NCBI RefSeq assembly: GCF_050948215.1
Contig: NW_027488891.1
Location: forward strand, 1-64,000
DNA: 64,000 nucleotides
Source: Halictus rubicundus
Lineage: Eukaryota; Arthropoda; Insecta; Hymenoptera; Halictidae
Direction of reading: 5' to 3'
The notes under the pieces: model-generated
Databases searched by the model: none
Told to the model about the DNA's origin: nothing
What the model saw: the letters and a program-made list of their open reading frames with translations, nothing else
In this document: piece by piece, positions 1-17,400 of the stretch
Layout of the letters: the number at the start of each line of letters is the position of its first letter
Numbering within the stretch: the stretch's first letter is position 1
Translations under genes and position numbers: made by a program

Positions 1-98
1 TACCATAACATTACTAGAATATAAAAGAATATATGAGAATATACGATAATATTACTAGAATATAGGAGTATATACCATAATATTACTAGAATATAGAA

Positions 99-111
99 GA
101 ATATTCGAGAA
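99..111 (+). promoter_or_regulatory. heat-shock-element-like motif in satellite (first of many)
   Basis: The 13 bases read GAATATTCGAGAA, which fits GAAnnTTCnnGAA, the canonical three-box binding site of heat-shock factor trimers. The same 13-mer recurs throughout the left array, for example at 262-274, 457-469, 661-673 and 18756-18768. It arises where a TATTCG variant unit sits between normal GAA-bearing units. The match to the consensus is seen directly; binding or regulation is inference. It could be a fortuitous product of a GAATA-rich repeat. Confidence 0.35.
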
Positions 112-2875
112 TATACTAGAATATAGCAGAATATAACAGAATATACTTGAATATACCAGAATATACCATAATATTACTCGAATATAGAAGAATATATGAG
201 AATATACGATAATATTACTAGAATATAGGAGAATATACCATAACATTACTAGAATATAGAAGAATATTCGAGAATATACTAGAATATAGCAGAATATACC
301 AGAATATACCATAATATTACTGGAATATAGAAGAATATACCAGAATGTACCATAATATTACTCGAATATACCATAATATTACTCGAATATACCATAGTAT
401 TACTCGAATATAGAAGAATATACCAGAATGTACCATAATATTACTAGAATATAGAAGAATATTCGAGAATATACTAGAATATAGCAGAATATACCAGAAT
501 ATACTTGAATATACCAGTATATACCATAATATTACTTGAATATGGAAGAATATACGAGAATATACCATAATATTACTCGAATATAGAAGAATATACGAGA
601 ATATACGATAATATTACTAGAATATAGGAGAATATACCATAATATTACTAGAATATAGAAGAATATTCGAGAATATACTAGAATATAGCAGAATATACCA
701 TATATACTTGAATATACCAGAATATACCATAATATTACTTGAATATGGAAGAATATACGAGAATATACCATAATATTACTAGAATATAGAAGAATATACC
801 AGAATATACCATAACAGTACTAGAATATAGAAGAATATACCAGAATATACCATAATATTACTAGAATATAGAACAATATACCAGAATATACCATAATATT
901 ACTAGAATATAGAAGAATATACCAGAATATACCATAATATTACTAGAATATAGAAGAATATACCAGAATATACCATATTATTACTAGAATATACAAGAAT
1001 ATAACAGAATATACCTGAATATACCTGAATATACTAGAATATAGCAGAATATACCAGAATATACTTGAATATACTAGAATATACCATAATATTACTCGAA
1101 TACAGAAGAATATATGAGAATATACGATACTATTACTAGAATATAGGAGAATATACCATAACATTACTAGAATATAGAAGAATATTCGAGAATATACTAG
1201 AATATAGCAGAATATACCAGAATATACTTGAATATACCAGAATATACCATAATATTACTCGAATATGGAAGAATATACGAGAATATACCATAATATTACT
1301 AGAATATAGAAGAATATACCAGAATATACCATAGTATTACTAGAATATAGAAGAATATACCATAATATTACTAGAATATAGAAGAATATAACAGAATATA
1401 CCTGAATATACATGAATTTACTAGAATATAGCAGAATATACCAGAATATACTTGAATATACCAGAATATACCATAATATTCCTCGAATATAACATAATAT
1501 TACTCGAATATAGAAGAATATACGAGAATATACGATAATATTACTAGAATATAAGAGAATATACCATAATATTACTAGAATATAGAAGAATATTCGAGAA
1601 TATACGAGAATATAGCAGAATATACCAGAATATACTTGAATATACCAGAATATACCATAATATTACTTGAATATGGAAGAATATACGAGAATATACCATA
1701 ATATTACTAGAATATAGATAATTATACCAGAATATACCATAATATTACTAGAATATAGAAGAATATAACAGAATATACCTGAATATACCAGAATATACTA
1801 GAATATAGCAGAATATACCAGAATATACTTGAATATACCAGAATATACCATAATATTACTCGAATATAGAAGAATATACGAGAATATACCATAATATTAC
1901 TAGAATATAGAAGAATATACCAGAATATACCATAATATTACTAGAATATAGAAGAATATACCAGAATGTACCATAATATTACTCGAATATACCATAATAT
2001 TACTCGAATATACCATAGTATTACTCGAATATAGAAGAATATACCAGAATGTACCATAATATTACTAGAATATAGAAGAATATTCGAGAATATACTAGAA
2101 TATAGCAGAATATACCAGAATATACTTGAATATACCAGTATATACCATAATATTACTTAAATATGGAAGAATATACGAGAATATACCATAATATTACTCG
2201 AATATAGAAGAATATACGAGAATATACGATAATATTACTAGAATATAGGAGAATATACCATAATATTACTAGAATATAGAAGAATATTCGAGAATATACT
2301 AGAATATAGCAGAATATACCAAATATACTTGAAAATACCAGAATATACCATAATATTACTTGAATATGGAAGAATATACGAGAATATACCATAATATTAC
2401 TAGAATATAGAAGAATATACCAGAATATACCATAACATTACTAGAATATAGAAGAATATACCAGAATATACCATAATATTACTAGAGTATAGAACAATAT
2501 ACCAGAATATACCATAATATTACTAGAATATAGAAGAATATACCAGAATATACCATAATATTACTAGAATATAGAAGAATATACCAGAATATACCATAAT
2601 ATTACTAGAATATACAAGAATATAACAGAATATACCTGAATATACCTTAATATACTAGAATATAGCAGAATATACCAGAATATACTTGAATATACCAGAA
2701 TATACCATAATATTACTCGAATATAGAAGAATATATGAGAATATACGATACTATTACTAGAATATAGGAGAATATACCATAACATTACTAGAATATAGAA
2801 GAATATTCGAGAATATACTAGAATATAGCAGAATATACCAGAATATACTTGAATATACCAGAATATACCATAATA

Positions 2876-5800
2876 TTACTCGAATATGGAAGAATATACG
2901 AGAATATACCATAATATTACTAGAATATAGAAGAATATACCAGAATATACCATAGTATTACTAGAATATAGAAGAATATACCATAATATTACTAGAATAT
3001 AGAAGAATATAACAGAATATCCCTGAATATACCTGAATATACTAGAATATAGCAGGATATACCAGAATATACTTGAATATACCAGAATATACCATAATAT
3101 TCCTCGAATATAACATAATATTTCTCGAATATAGAAGAATATACGAGAATATACGATAATATTACTAGAATATAAGAGAATATACCATAATATTACTAGA
3201 ATATAGAAGAATATTCGAGAATATACGAGAATATAGCAGAATATACCAGAATATACCAGAATATACCATAATATTACTTGAATATGGAAGAATATACGAG
3301 AATATACCATAATATTACTAGAATGTAGAAGAATATACCAGAATATACCATAATATTACTAGAATATAGAAGAATATACCAGAATGTACCATAATATTAC
3401 TCGAATATACCATAATATTACTCGAATATAGAAGAATATATGAGAATATACTAGAATATAGCAGAATATACCAGAATATACTTGAATATACCAGAATATA
3501 CCATAATATTACTCGAATATGGAAGAATATACGAGAATATACCATAATATTACTAGAATATAGATTAATATACCAGAATATACCATAATATTACTAGAAT
3601 ATAGAAGAATATACCAGAATGTACCATAATATTACTAGAATATAGAAGAATATAACAGAATATACCTGAATATACCAGAATATACTAGAATAAAGCAGAA
3701 TATACCAGAATATACTTGAATATACCAGAATATACCATAATATTACTCGAATATACCATAATATTACTCGAATATAGAAGAATATACGAGAATATACGAT
3801 AGTATTACTAGAATATAGGAGAATATACCAGAATATACCATAATATTACTAGAATATAGAAGAATATAACAGAATATACCTGAATATACCAGAATATTAC
3901 TCGAATATGGAAGAATATACGAGAATATACCATAATATTACTAGAATATAGAAGAATATACCAGAATATACCATAATATTACTAGAATATAGAAGAATAT
4001 ACCAGAATGTACTTGAATATACCAGAATATACCATAATATTACTCGAATATGGAAGAATATACGAGAATATACCATAATATTACTAGAATATAGAAGAAT
4101 ATACCAGAATATACCATAATATTACTAGAATATAGAAGAATATACCAGAATGTACCATAATATTACTCGAATATACCATAATATTACTCGAATATACCAT
4201 AGTATTACTCGAATATAGAAGAATATACCAGAATGTACCATAATATTACTAGAATATAGAAGAATATTCGAGAATATACTAGAATATAGCAGAATATACC
4301 AGAATATACCAGAATATACTTGAATATACCAGTATATACCATAATATTACTTGAATATGGAAGAATATACGAGAATATACCATAATATTACTCGAATATA
4401 GAAGAATATACGAGAATATACGATAATATTACTAGAATATAGGAGAATATACCATAATATTACTAGAATATAGAAGAATATTCGAGAATATACTAGAATA
4501 TAGCAGAATATACCAAATATACTTGAATATACCAGAATATACCATAATATTACTTGAATATGGAAGAATATACGAGAATATACCATAATATTACTAGAAT
4601 ATAGAAGAATATACCAGAATATACCATAATATTACTAGAATATACAAGAATATAACAGAATATACCTGAATATACCTGAATATACTAGAATATAGCAGAA
4701 TATACCAGAATATACTTGAATATACCAGAATATACCATAATATTACTCGAATATAGAAGAATATATGAGAATATACGATACTATTACTAGAATATAGGAG
4801 AATATACCATAACATTACTAGAATATAGAAGAATATTCGAGAATATACTAGAATATAGCAGAATATACCAGAATATACTTGAATATACCAGAATATACCA
4901 TAATATTACTCGAATATGGAAGAATATACGAGAATATACCATAATATTACTAGAATATAGAAGAATATACCAGAATATACCACAGTATTACTAGAATGTA
5001 GAAGAATATACCATAATATTACTAGAATATAGAAGAATATAACAGAATATACCTGAATATACCTGAATATACTAGAATATAGCAGAATATACCAGAATAT
5101 ACTTGAATATACCAGAATATACCATAATATTCCTCGAATATAACATAATATTACTCGAATATAGAAGAATATACGAGAATATACGATAATATTACTAGAA
5201 TATAAGAGAATATACCATAATATTACTAGAATATAGAAGAGTATTCGAGAATATACGAGAATATAGCAGAATATACCAGAATATACCAGAATATACCATA
5301 ATATTACTTGAATATGGAAGAATATACGAGAATATACCATAATATTACTAGAATGTAGAAGAATATACCAGAATATACCATAATATTACTAGAATATAGA
5401 AGAATATACCAGAATGTACCATAATATTACTCGAATATACCATAATATTACTCGAATATACCATAATATTACTCGAATATAGAAGAATATATGAGAATAT
5501 ACTAGAATATAGCAGAATATACCATAATATACTTGAATATACCAGAATATACCATAATATTACTCGAATATGGAAGAATATACGAGAATATACCATAATA
5601 TTACTAGAATATAGATTAATATACCAGAATATACCATAATATTACTAGAATATAGAAGAATATACCAGAATATACCATAATATTACTAGAATATAGAAGA
5701 ATATAACAGAATATACCTGAATATACCAGAATATACTAGAATATAGCAGAATATACCAGAATATACTTGAGTATACCAGAATATACCATAATATTACTCG

Positions 5801-7117
5801 AATATACCATAATATTACTCGAATATAGAAGAATATACGAGAATATACGATAGTATTACTAGAATATAGGAGAATATACCAGAATATACCATAATATTAC
5901 TAGAATATAGAAGAATATAACAGAATTATACCTGAATATACCAGAATATACTAGAATATAGCAGAATATACCAGAATATACTTGAATATACCAGAATATA
6001 CCATAATATTACTCGAATATGGAAGAATATACGAGAATATACCATAATATTACTAGAATATAGAAGAATATACCAGAATATACCATAATATTACTAGAAT
6101 ATAGAAGAATATACCAGAATGTACCATAATATTACTCGAATATACCATAATATTACTCGAATATACCATAGTATTACTCGAATATAGAAGAATATACCAG
6201 AATGTACCATAATATTACTAGAATATAGAAGAATATTCGAGAATATACTAGAATATAGCAGAATATACCAGAATATACTTGAATATACCAGTATATACCA
6301 TAATATTACTTGAATATGGAAGAATATACGAGAATATACCATAATATTACTCGAATATAGAAGAATATACGAGAATATACGATAATATTACTAGAATATA
6401 GGAGAATATACCATAATATTACTAGAATATAGAAGAATATTCGAGAATATACGAGAATATAGCAGAATATACCAGAATATACCAGAATGTACCATAATAT
6501 TACTCGAATATACCATAATATTACTCGAATATACCATAATATTACTCGAATATAGATGAATATATGAGAATATGCTAGAATATAGCAGAATATACCAGAA
6601 TATACTTGAATATACCAGAATATACCATAATATTACTCGAATATGGAAGAATATACGAGAATATACCATAATATTACTAGAATATAGATTAATATACCAG
6701 AATATACCATAATATTACTAGAATATAGAAGAATATACCAGAATATACCATAATATTACTAGAATATAGAAGAATATAACAGAATATACCTGAATATACC
6801 AGAATATACTAGAATATAGCAGAATATACCAGAATATACTTGAATATACCAGAATATACCATAATATTACTCGAATATACCATAATATTACTCGAATATA
6901 GAAGAATATACGAGAATATACGATAGTATTACTAGAATATAGGAGAATATACCAGAATATACCATAATATTACTAGAATATAGAAGAATATAACAGAATA
7001 TACCTGAATATACCAGAATATACTAGAATATAGCAGAATATACCAGAATATACTTGAATATACCAGAATATACCATAATATTACTCGAATATGGAAGAAT
7101 ATACGAGAATATACCAT
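2876..7117. repeat. Left copy of a ~4.3-kb block duplicated within the left satellite
   Basis: Markers in this block reappear in the same order at 9551-13822. Offsets are 6675 bp for the 2876 and 3318 markers, 6829 bp for those at 4594, 4906, 5348 and 6094, and 6705 bp for the one at 6932, so the copies differ by a few unit-sized gains and losses. A further internal duplication is visible: the 2564, 2876 and 3318 markers recur 2030 bp later at 4594, 4906 and 5348. This is layered amplification of blocks rather than amplification of single 10-mers. Confidence 0.8.
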
Positions 7118-10020
7118 AATATTACTAGAATATAGAAGAATATACCAGAATATACCATAATATTACTAGAATATAGAAGAATATACCAGAATGTACCATA
7201 ATATTACTCGAATATACCATAATATTACTCGAATATACCATAGTATTACTCGAATATAGAAGAATATACCAGAATGTACCATAATATTACTAGAATATAG
7301 AAGAATATAACAGAATATACCTGAATATACCAGAATATACTAGAATATAGCAGAATATACCAGAATATACTTGAATATACCAGAATATACCACAATATTA
7401 CTCGAATATACCATAATATTACTCGAATATAGAAGAATATACGAGAATATACGATAGTATTACTAGAATATAGGAGAATATACCAGAATATACCATAATA
7501 TTACTAGAATATAGAAGAATATAACAGAATGTACCTGAATATACCAGAATATACTAGAATATAGCAGAATATACCAGAATATACTTGAAAATACCAGAAT
7601 ATACCATAATATTACTTGAATATGGAAGAATATACGAGAATATACCATAATATTACTAGAATATAGAAGAATATACCAGAATATACCATAACATTACTAG
7701 AATATAGAAGAATATACCAGAATATACCATAATATTACTAGAGTATAGAACAATATACCAGAATATACCATAATATTACTAGAATATAGAAGAATATACC
7801 AGAATATACCATAATATTACTTGAATATGGAAGAATATACGAGAATATACCATAATATTACTAGAATATAGAAGAATATACCAGAATATACCATAACATT
7901 ACTAGAATATAGAAGAATATACCAGACTATACCATAATATTACTAGAATATACAAGAATATAACAGAATATACCTGAATATACCTGAATATACTAGAATA
8001 TAGCAGAATATACCAGAATATACTTGAATATACCATAATATACCATAATATTACTCGAATATGGAAGAATATACGAGAATATACCATAATATTACTAGAA
8101 TATAGAAGAATATACCAGAATATACCATAGTATTACTAGAATATAGAAGAATATACCATAATATTACTAGAATATAGAAGAATATAACAGAATATCCCTG
8201 AATATACCTGAATATACTAGAATATAGCAGGATATACCAGAATATACTTGAGTATACCAGAATATACCATAATATTCCTCGAATATAACATAATATTTCT
8301 CGAATATAGAAGAATATACGAGAATATACGATAATATTACTAGAATATAAGAGAATATACCATAATATTACTAGAATATAGAAGAATATTCGAGAATATA
8401 CGAGAATATAGCAGAATATACCAGAATATACCAGAATATACCATAATATTACTTGAATATGGAAGAATATACGAGAATATACCATAATATTACTAGAATG
8501 TAGAAGAATATACCAGAATATACCAGAATATAGCAGAATATACCAGAATATACTTGAATATACCAGAATATACCATAATATTACTCGAATATGGAAGAAT
8601 ATACGAGAATATACCATAATATTACTAGAATATAGAAGAATATACCAGAATATACCATAATATTACTAGAATATAGAAGAATATACCAGAATGTACCATA
8701 ATATTACTCGAATATACCATAATATTACTCGAATATACCATAGTATTACTCGAATATAGAAGAATATACCAGAATGTACCATAATATTACTAGAATATAG
8801 AAGAATATAACAGAATATACCTGAATATACCAGAATATACTAGAATATAGCAGAATATACCAGAATATACTTGAATATACCAGAATATACCATAATATTA
8901 CTCGAATATACCATAATATTACTCGAATATAGAAGAATATACGAGAATATACGATAGTATTACTAGAATATAGGAGAATATACCAGAATATACCATAATA
9001 TTACTAGAATATAGAAGAATATAACAGAATATACCTGAATATACCAGAATATACTAGAATATAGCAGAATATACCAGAATATACTTGAAAATACCAGAAT
9101 ATACCATAATATTACTTGAATATGGAAGAATATACGAGAATATACCATAATATTACTAGAATATAGAAGAATATACCAGAATATACCATAACATTACTAG
9201 AATATAGAAGAATATACCAGAATATACCATAATATTACTAGAGTATAGAACAATATACCAGAATATACCATAATATTACTAGAATATAGAAGAATATACC
9301 AGAATATACCATAATATTACTTGAATATGGAAGAATATACGAGAATATACCATAATATTACTAGAATATAGAAGAATATACCAGAATATACCATAACATT
9401 ACTAGAATATAGAAGAATATACCAGACTATACCATAATATTACTAGAATATACAAGAATATAACAGAATATACCTGAATATACCTGAATATACTAGAATA
9501 TAGCAGAATATACCAGAATATACTTGAATATACCAGAATATACCATAATATTACTCGAATATGGAAGAATATACGAGAATATACCATAATATTACTAGAA
9601 TATAGAAGAATATACCAGAATATACCATAGTATTACTAGAATATAGAAGAATATACCATAATATTACTAGAATATAGAAGAATATAACAGAATATCCCTG
9701 AATATACCTGAATATACTAGAATATAGCAGGATATACCAGAATATACTTGAGTATACCAGAATATACCATAATATTCCTCGAATATAACATAATATTTCT
9801 CGAATATAGAAGAATATACGAGAATATACGATAATATTACTAGAATATAAGAGAATATACCATAATATTACTAGAATATAGAAGAATATTCGAGAATATA
9901 CGAGAATATAGCAGAATATACCAGAATATACCAGAATATACCATAATATTACTTGAATATGGAAGAATATACGAGAATATACCATAATATTACTAGAATG
10001 TAGAAGAATATACCAGAATA
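7025..10020. repeat. Near-perfect 1500-bp tandem duplication
   Basis: The stretch from about 7025 to 8520 is repeated immediately at about 8525 to 10020 at a constant offset of exactly 1500 bp. Comparing the two line by line I found three substitutions (7393 c versus 8893 t, 7531 g versus 9031 a, 8036 t versus 9536 g) and no length difference, about 99.8 percent identity. Similarity stops at about 7021/8521 on the left and 8520/10020 on the right, so the copies directly abut. This is one of the youngest events visible in the left array. Confidence 0.93.
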
Positions 10021-13000
10021 TACCATAATATTACTAGAATATAGAAGAATATACCAGAATGTACCATAATATTACTCGAATATACCATAATATTACTCGA
10101 ATATAGAAGAATATATGAGAATATACTAGAATATAGCAGAATATACCAGAATATACTTGAATATACCAGAATATACCATAATATTACTCGAATATGGAAG
10201 AATATACGAGAATATACCATAATATTACTAGAATATAGATTAATATACCAGAATATACCATAATATTACTAGAATATAGAAGAATATACCAGAATGTACC
10301 ATAATATTACTAGAATATAGAAGAATATAACAGAATATACCTGAATATACCAGAATATACTAGAATAAAGCAGAATATACCAGAATATACTTGAATATAC
10401 CAGAATATACCATAATATTACTCGAATATACCATAATATTACTCGAATATAGAAGAATATACGAGAATATACGATAGTATTACTAGAATATAGGAGAATA
10501 TACCAGAATATACCATAATATTACTAGAATATAGAAGAATATAACAGAATATACCTGAATATACCAGAATATTACTCGAATATGGAAGAATATACGAGAA
10601 TATACCATAATATTACTAGAATATAGAAGAATATACCAGAATATACCATAATATTACTAGAATATAGAAGAATATACCAGAATGTACTTGAATATACCAG
10701 AATATACCATAATATTACTCGAATATGGAAGAATATACGAGAATATACCATAATATTACTAGAATATAGAAGAATATAACAGAATATACCATAATATTAC
10801 TAGAATATAGAAGAATATACCAGAATGTACCATAATATTACTCGAATATACCATAATATTACTCGAATATACCATAGTATTACTCGAATATAGAAGAATA
10901 TACCAGAATGTACCATAATATTACTAGAATATAGAAGAATATTCGAGAATATACTAGAATATAGCAGAATATACCAGAATATACTTGAATATACCAGTAT
11001 ATACCATAATATTACTTGAATATGGAAGAATATACGAGAATATACCATAATATTACTCGAATATAGAAGAATATACGAGAATATACGATAATATTACTAG
11101 AATATAGGAGAATATACCATAATATTACTAGAATATAGAAGAATATTCGAGAATATACTAGAATATAGCAGAATATACCAAATATACTTGAATATACCAG
11201 AATATACCATAATATTACTTGAATATGGAAGAATATACGAGAATATACCATAATATTACTAGAATATAGAAGAATATACCAGAATATACCATAACATTAC
11301 TAGAATATAGAAGAATATACCAGAATATACCATAATATTACTAGAATATAGAACAATATACCAGAATATACCATAATATTACTAGAATATAGAAGAATAT
11401 ACCAGAATATACCATAATATTACTAGAATATAGAAGAATATACCAGAATATACCATAATATTACTAGAATATACAAGAATATAACAGAATATACCTGAAT
11501 ATACCTGAATATACTAGAATATAGCAGAATATACCAGAATATACTTGAATATACCAGAATATACCATAATATTACTCGAATATAGAAGAATATATGAGAA
11601 TATACGATACTATTACTAGAATATAGGAGAATATACCATAACATTACTAGAATATAGAAGAATATTCGAGAATATACTAGAATATAGCAGAATATACCAG
11701 AATATACTTGAATATACCAGAATATACCATAATATTACTCGAATATGGAAGAATATACGAGAATATACCATAATATTACTAGAATATAGAAGAATATACC
11801 AGAATATACCACAGTATTACTAGAATGTAGAAGAATATACCATAATATTACTAGAATATAGAAGAATATAACAGAATATACCTGAATATACCTGAATATA
11901 CTAGAATATAGCAGAATATACCAGAATATACTTGAATATACCAGAATATACCATAATATTCCTCGAATATAACATAATATTACTCGAATATAGAAGAATA
12001 TACGAGAATATACGATAATATTACTAGAATATAAGAGAATATACCATAATATTACTAGAATATAGAAGAATATTCGAGAATATACGAGAATATAGCAGAA
12101 TATACCAGAATATACCAGAATATACCATAATATTACTTGAATATGGAAGAATATACGAGAATATACCATAATATTACTAGAATGTAGAAGAATATACCAG
12201 AATATACCATAATATTACTAGAATATAGAAGAATATACCAGAATGTACCATAATATTACTCGAATATACCATAATATTACTCGAATATACCATAATATTA
12301 CTCGAATATAGAAGAATATATGAGAATATACTAGAATATAGCAGAATATACCATAATATACTTGAATATACCAGAATATACCATAATATTACTCGAATAT
12401 GGAAGAATATACGAGAATATACCATAATATTACTAGAATATAGATTAATATACCAGAATATACCATAATATTACTAGAATATAGAAGAATATACCAGAAT
12501 ATACCATAATATTACTAGAATATAGAAGAATATAACAGAATATACCTGAATATACCAGAATATACTAGAATATAGCAGAATATACCAGAATATACTTGAG
12601 TATACCAGAATATACCATAATATTACTCGAATATACCATAATATTACTCGAATATAGAAGAATATACGAGAATATACGATAGTATTACTAGAATATAGGA
12701 GAATATACCAGAATATACCATAATATTACTAGAATATAGAAGAATATAACAGAATTATACCTGAATATACCAGAATATACTAGAATATAGCAGAATATAC
12801 CAGAATATACTTGAATATACCAGAATATACCATAATATTACTCGAATATGGAAGAAAATGCGAGAATATACCATAATATTACTAGAATATAGAAGAATAT
12901 ACCAGAATATACCATAATATTACTAGAATATAGAAGAATATACCAGAATGTACCATAATATTACTCGAATATACCATAATATTACTCGAATATACCATAG

Positions 13001-13822
13001 TATTACTCGAATATAGAAGAATATACCAGAATGTACCATAATATTACTAGAATATAGAAGAATATTCGAGAATATACTAGAATATAGCAGAATATACCAG
13101 AATATACTTGAATATACCAGTATATACCATAATATTACTTGAATATGGAAGAATATACGAGAATATACCATAATATTACTCGAATATAGAAGAATATACG
13201 AGAATATACGATAATATTACTAGAATATAGGAGAATATACCATAATATTACTAGAATATAGAAGAATATTCGAGAATATACTAGAATATAGCAGAATATA
13301 CCAAATATACTTGAATATACCAGAATATACCATAATATTACTTGAATATGGAAGAATATACGAGAATATACCATAATATTACTAGAATATAGATTAATAT
13401 ACCAGAATATACCATAATATTACTAGAATATAGAAGAATATACCAGAATATACCATAATATTACTAGAATATAGAAGAATATAACAGAATATACCTGAAT
13501 ATACCAGAATATACTAGAATATAGCAGAATATACCAGAATATACTTGAATATACCAGAATATACCATAATATTACTCGAATATACCATAATATTACTCGA
13601 ATATAGAAGAATATACGAGAATATTCGATAGTATTACTAGAATATAGGAGAATATACCAGAATATACCATAATATTACTAGAATATAGAAGAATATAACA
13701 GAATATACCTGAATATACCAGAATATACTAGAATATAGCAGAATATACCAGAATATACTTGAATATACCAGAATATACCATAATATTACTCGAATATGGA
13801 AGAATATACGAGAATATACCAT
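9551..13822. repeat. Right copy of the ~4.3-kb duplicated block
   Basis: This is the partner of the 2876-7117 block, at an offset of 6.68-6.83 kb. Within it, the segments beginning at 10800 and 11012 recur 2123 bp later at 12923 and 13135, so local duplication is nested inside. The offset changes along the block mark insertions or deletions of whole repeat units after the copies separated. Confidence 0.8.
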
Positions 13823-14416
13823 AATATTACTAGAATATAGAAGAATATACCAGAATATACCATAATATTACTAGAATATAGAAGAATATACCAGAATGTA
13901 CCATAATATTACTCGAATATACCATAATATTACTCGAATATACCATAGTATTACTCGAATATAGAAGAATATACCAGAATGTACCATAATATTACTAGAA
14001 TATAGAAGAATATTCGAGAATATACTAGAATATAGCAGAATATACCAGAATATACTTGAATATACCAGTATATACCATACAATATTACTTGAATATGGAA
14101 GAATATACGAGAATATACCATAATATTACTCGAATATAGAAGAATATACGAGAATATACGATAATATTACTAGAATATAGAAGAATATACGAGAATATAC
14201 GATAATATTACTAGAATATAGGAGAATAAACCATAATATTACTAGAATATAGAAGAATATTCGAGAATATACCAGAATATACCAGAATATACCATAATAT
14301 TACTAGAATATAGAAGAATATACGAGAATATACCTGAATATACTAGAATATAGCAGAATATATACCATAATATTACTAGAATATAGAAGAATATACCAGA
14401 ATATACCATAATATTA

Positions 14417-17400
14417 CTAGAATATAGAAGAATATACCAGAATATACCATAATATTACTCGAATATAGAAGAATACACGAGAATATACCTGAATATACCT
14501 GAATATACTAAAATATAGCAGAGTATACCAGAATATACTTGAATATACCAGAATATACCATAATATTACTCGAATATAGAAGAATATACGAGAATATACC
14601 TGAATATACCTGAATATACTAGAATATAGCAGAATATACAAGAATATACTTGAATATACCAGAATATACCATAATATTACTCGAATATAGAAGAATATAT
14701 GAGAATATACGATAATATTACTAGAATATAGGAGAATATACCATAACATTACTAGAATATAGAAGAATATTCGAGAATATACTAGAATATAGCAGAATAT
14801 ACCAGAATATACTTGAATATACCAGAATATACCATAATATTACTCGAATATGGAAGAATATACGATAATATACCATAATATTACTAGAATATAGAAGAAT
14901 ATACCAGAATATACCATAATATTACTAGAATATAGAAGAATATACCAGAATGTACCATAATATTACTCGAATATACCATAATATTACTCGAATATACCAT
15001 AGTATTACTCGAATATAGAAGAATATACCAGAATGTACCATAATATTACTAGAATATAGAAGAATATTCGAGAATATACTAGAATATAGCAGAATATACC
15101 AGAATATACTTGAATATACCAGTATATACCATAATATGTCTTGAATATGGAAGAATATACGAGAATATACCATAATATTACTCGAATATAGAAGAATATA
15201 CGAGAATATACGATAATATTACTAGAATATAGGAGAATATACCATAATATTACTAGAATATAGAAGAATATTCGAGAATATACTAGAATATAGCAGAATA
15301 TACCAAATATACTTGAATATACCAGAATATACCATAATATTACTTGAATATGGAAGAATATTCGAGAATATACCATAATATTACAAGAATATAGAAGAAT
15401 ATACCAGAATATACCATAATATTACTAGAATATAGAAGAATATACCAGAATGTACCATAATATTACTCGAATATACCATAATATTACTCGAATATACCAT
15501 AGTATTACTCGAATATAGAAGAATATACCAGAATGTACCATAATATTACTAGAATATAGAAGAATATTCGAGAATATACTAGAATATAGCAGAATATACC
15601 AGAATATACTTGAATATACCAGTATATACCATAATATTACTTGAATATGGAAGAATATACGAGAATATACCATAATATTACTCGAATATAGAAGAATATA
15701 CGAGAATATACGATAATATTACTAGAATATAGGAGAATATACCATAATATTACTAGAATATAGAAGAATATTCGAGAATATACTAGAATATAGCAGAATA
15801 TACCAAATATACTTGAATATACCAGAATATACCACAATATTACTTGAATATGGAAGAATATACGAGAATATACCATAATATTACTAGAATATAGAAGAAT
15901 ATACCAGAATATACCATAAACATTACTAGAATATAGAAGAATATACCAGAATATACCATAATATTACTAGAATATAGAAGAATATACCAGAATATACCAT
16001 AATATTACTAGAATATAGAAGAATATAACAGAATATACCTGAATATACCTGAATATACTAGAATATAGCAGAATATACCAGAATATACTTGAATATACCA
16101 GAATATACCATAATATTACTTGAATATGGAAGAATATACGAGAATATACCATAATATTATTAGAATATAGAAGAATATACCAGAATATACCATAATATTA
16201 CTAGAATATAGAAGAATATACCAGAATATACCATAATATTACTAGAATATAGAAGAATATACCAGAATATACCATAATATTACTAGAATATAAAAGAATA
16301 TACCAGAATATACCAGAATATTACTAGAATATAGAAGAATATACGAGAATATACGATAATATTACTAGAATATAGGAGAATAAACCATAATATTACTAGA
16401 ATATAGAAGAATATTCGAGAATATACCAGAATATACCAGAATATACCATAATATTACTAGAATATAGAAGAATATACGAGAATATACCTGAATATACTAG
16501 AATATAGCAGAATATATACCATAATATTACTAGAATATAGAAGAATATACCAGAATATACCATAATATTACTAGAATATAGAAGAATATACCAGAATATA
16601 CCATAATATTACTCGAATATAGAAGAATACACGAGAATATACCTGAATATACCTGAATATACTAAAATATAGCAGAGTATACCAGAATATACTTGAATAT
16701 ACCAGAATATACCATAATATTACTCGAATATAGAAGAATATACGAGAATATACCTGAATATACCTGAATATACTAGAATATAGCAGAATATACAAGAATA
16801 TACTTGAATATACCAGAATATACCATAATATTACTCGAATATAGAAGAATATATGAGAATATACGATAATATTACTAGAATATAGGAGAATATACCATAA
16901 CATTACTAGAATATAGAAGAATATTCGAGAATATACTAGAATATAGCAGAATATACCAGAATATACTTGAATATACCAGAATATACCATAATATTACTCG
17001 AATATGGAAGAATATACGATAATATACCATAATATTACTAGAATATAGAAGAATATACCAGAATATACCATAATATTACTAGAATATAGAATAATATACC
17101 AGAATGTACCATAATATTACTCGAATATACCATAATATTACTCGAATATACCATAGTATTACTCGAATATAGAAGAATATACCAGAATGTACCATAATAT
17201 TACTAGAATATAGAAGAATATTCGAGAATATACTAGAATATAGCAGAATATACCAGAATATACTTGAATATACCAGTATATACCATAATATGTCTTGAAT
17301 ATGGAAGAATATACGAGAATATACCATAATATTACTCGAATATAGAAGAATATACGAGAATATACGATAATATTACTAGAATATAGGAGAATATACCATA

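Noticed and set aside
8051..8617. Minus-strand open frames of 60-188 codons in the left array (VYSSIFWYIL type), resembling a membrane protein
   Set aside because: They are direct translations of 10/11-bp satellite units, recur dozens of times with the same boundaries, and have no codon bias or flanking gene signals.
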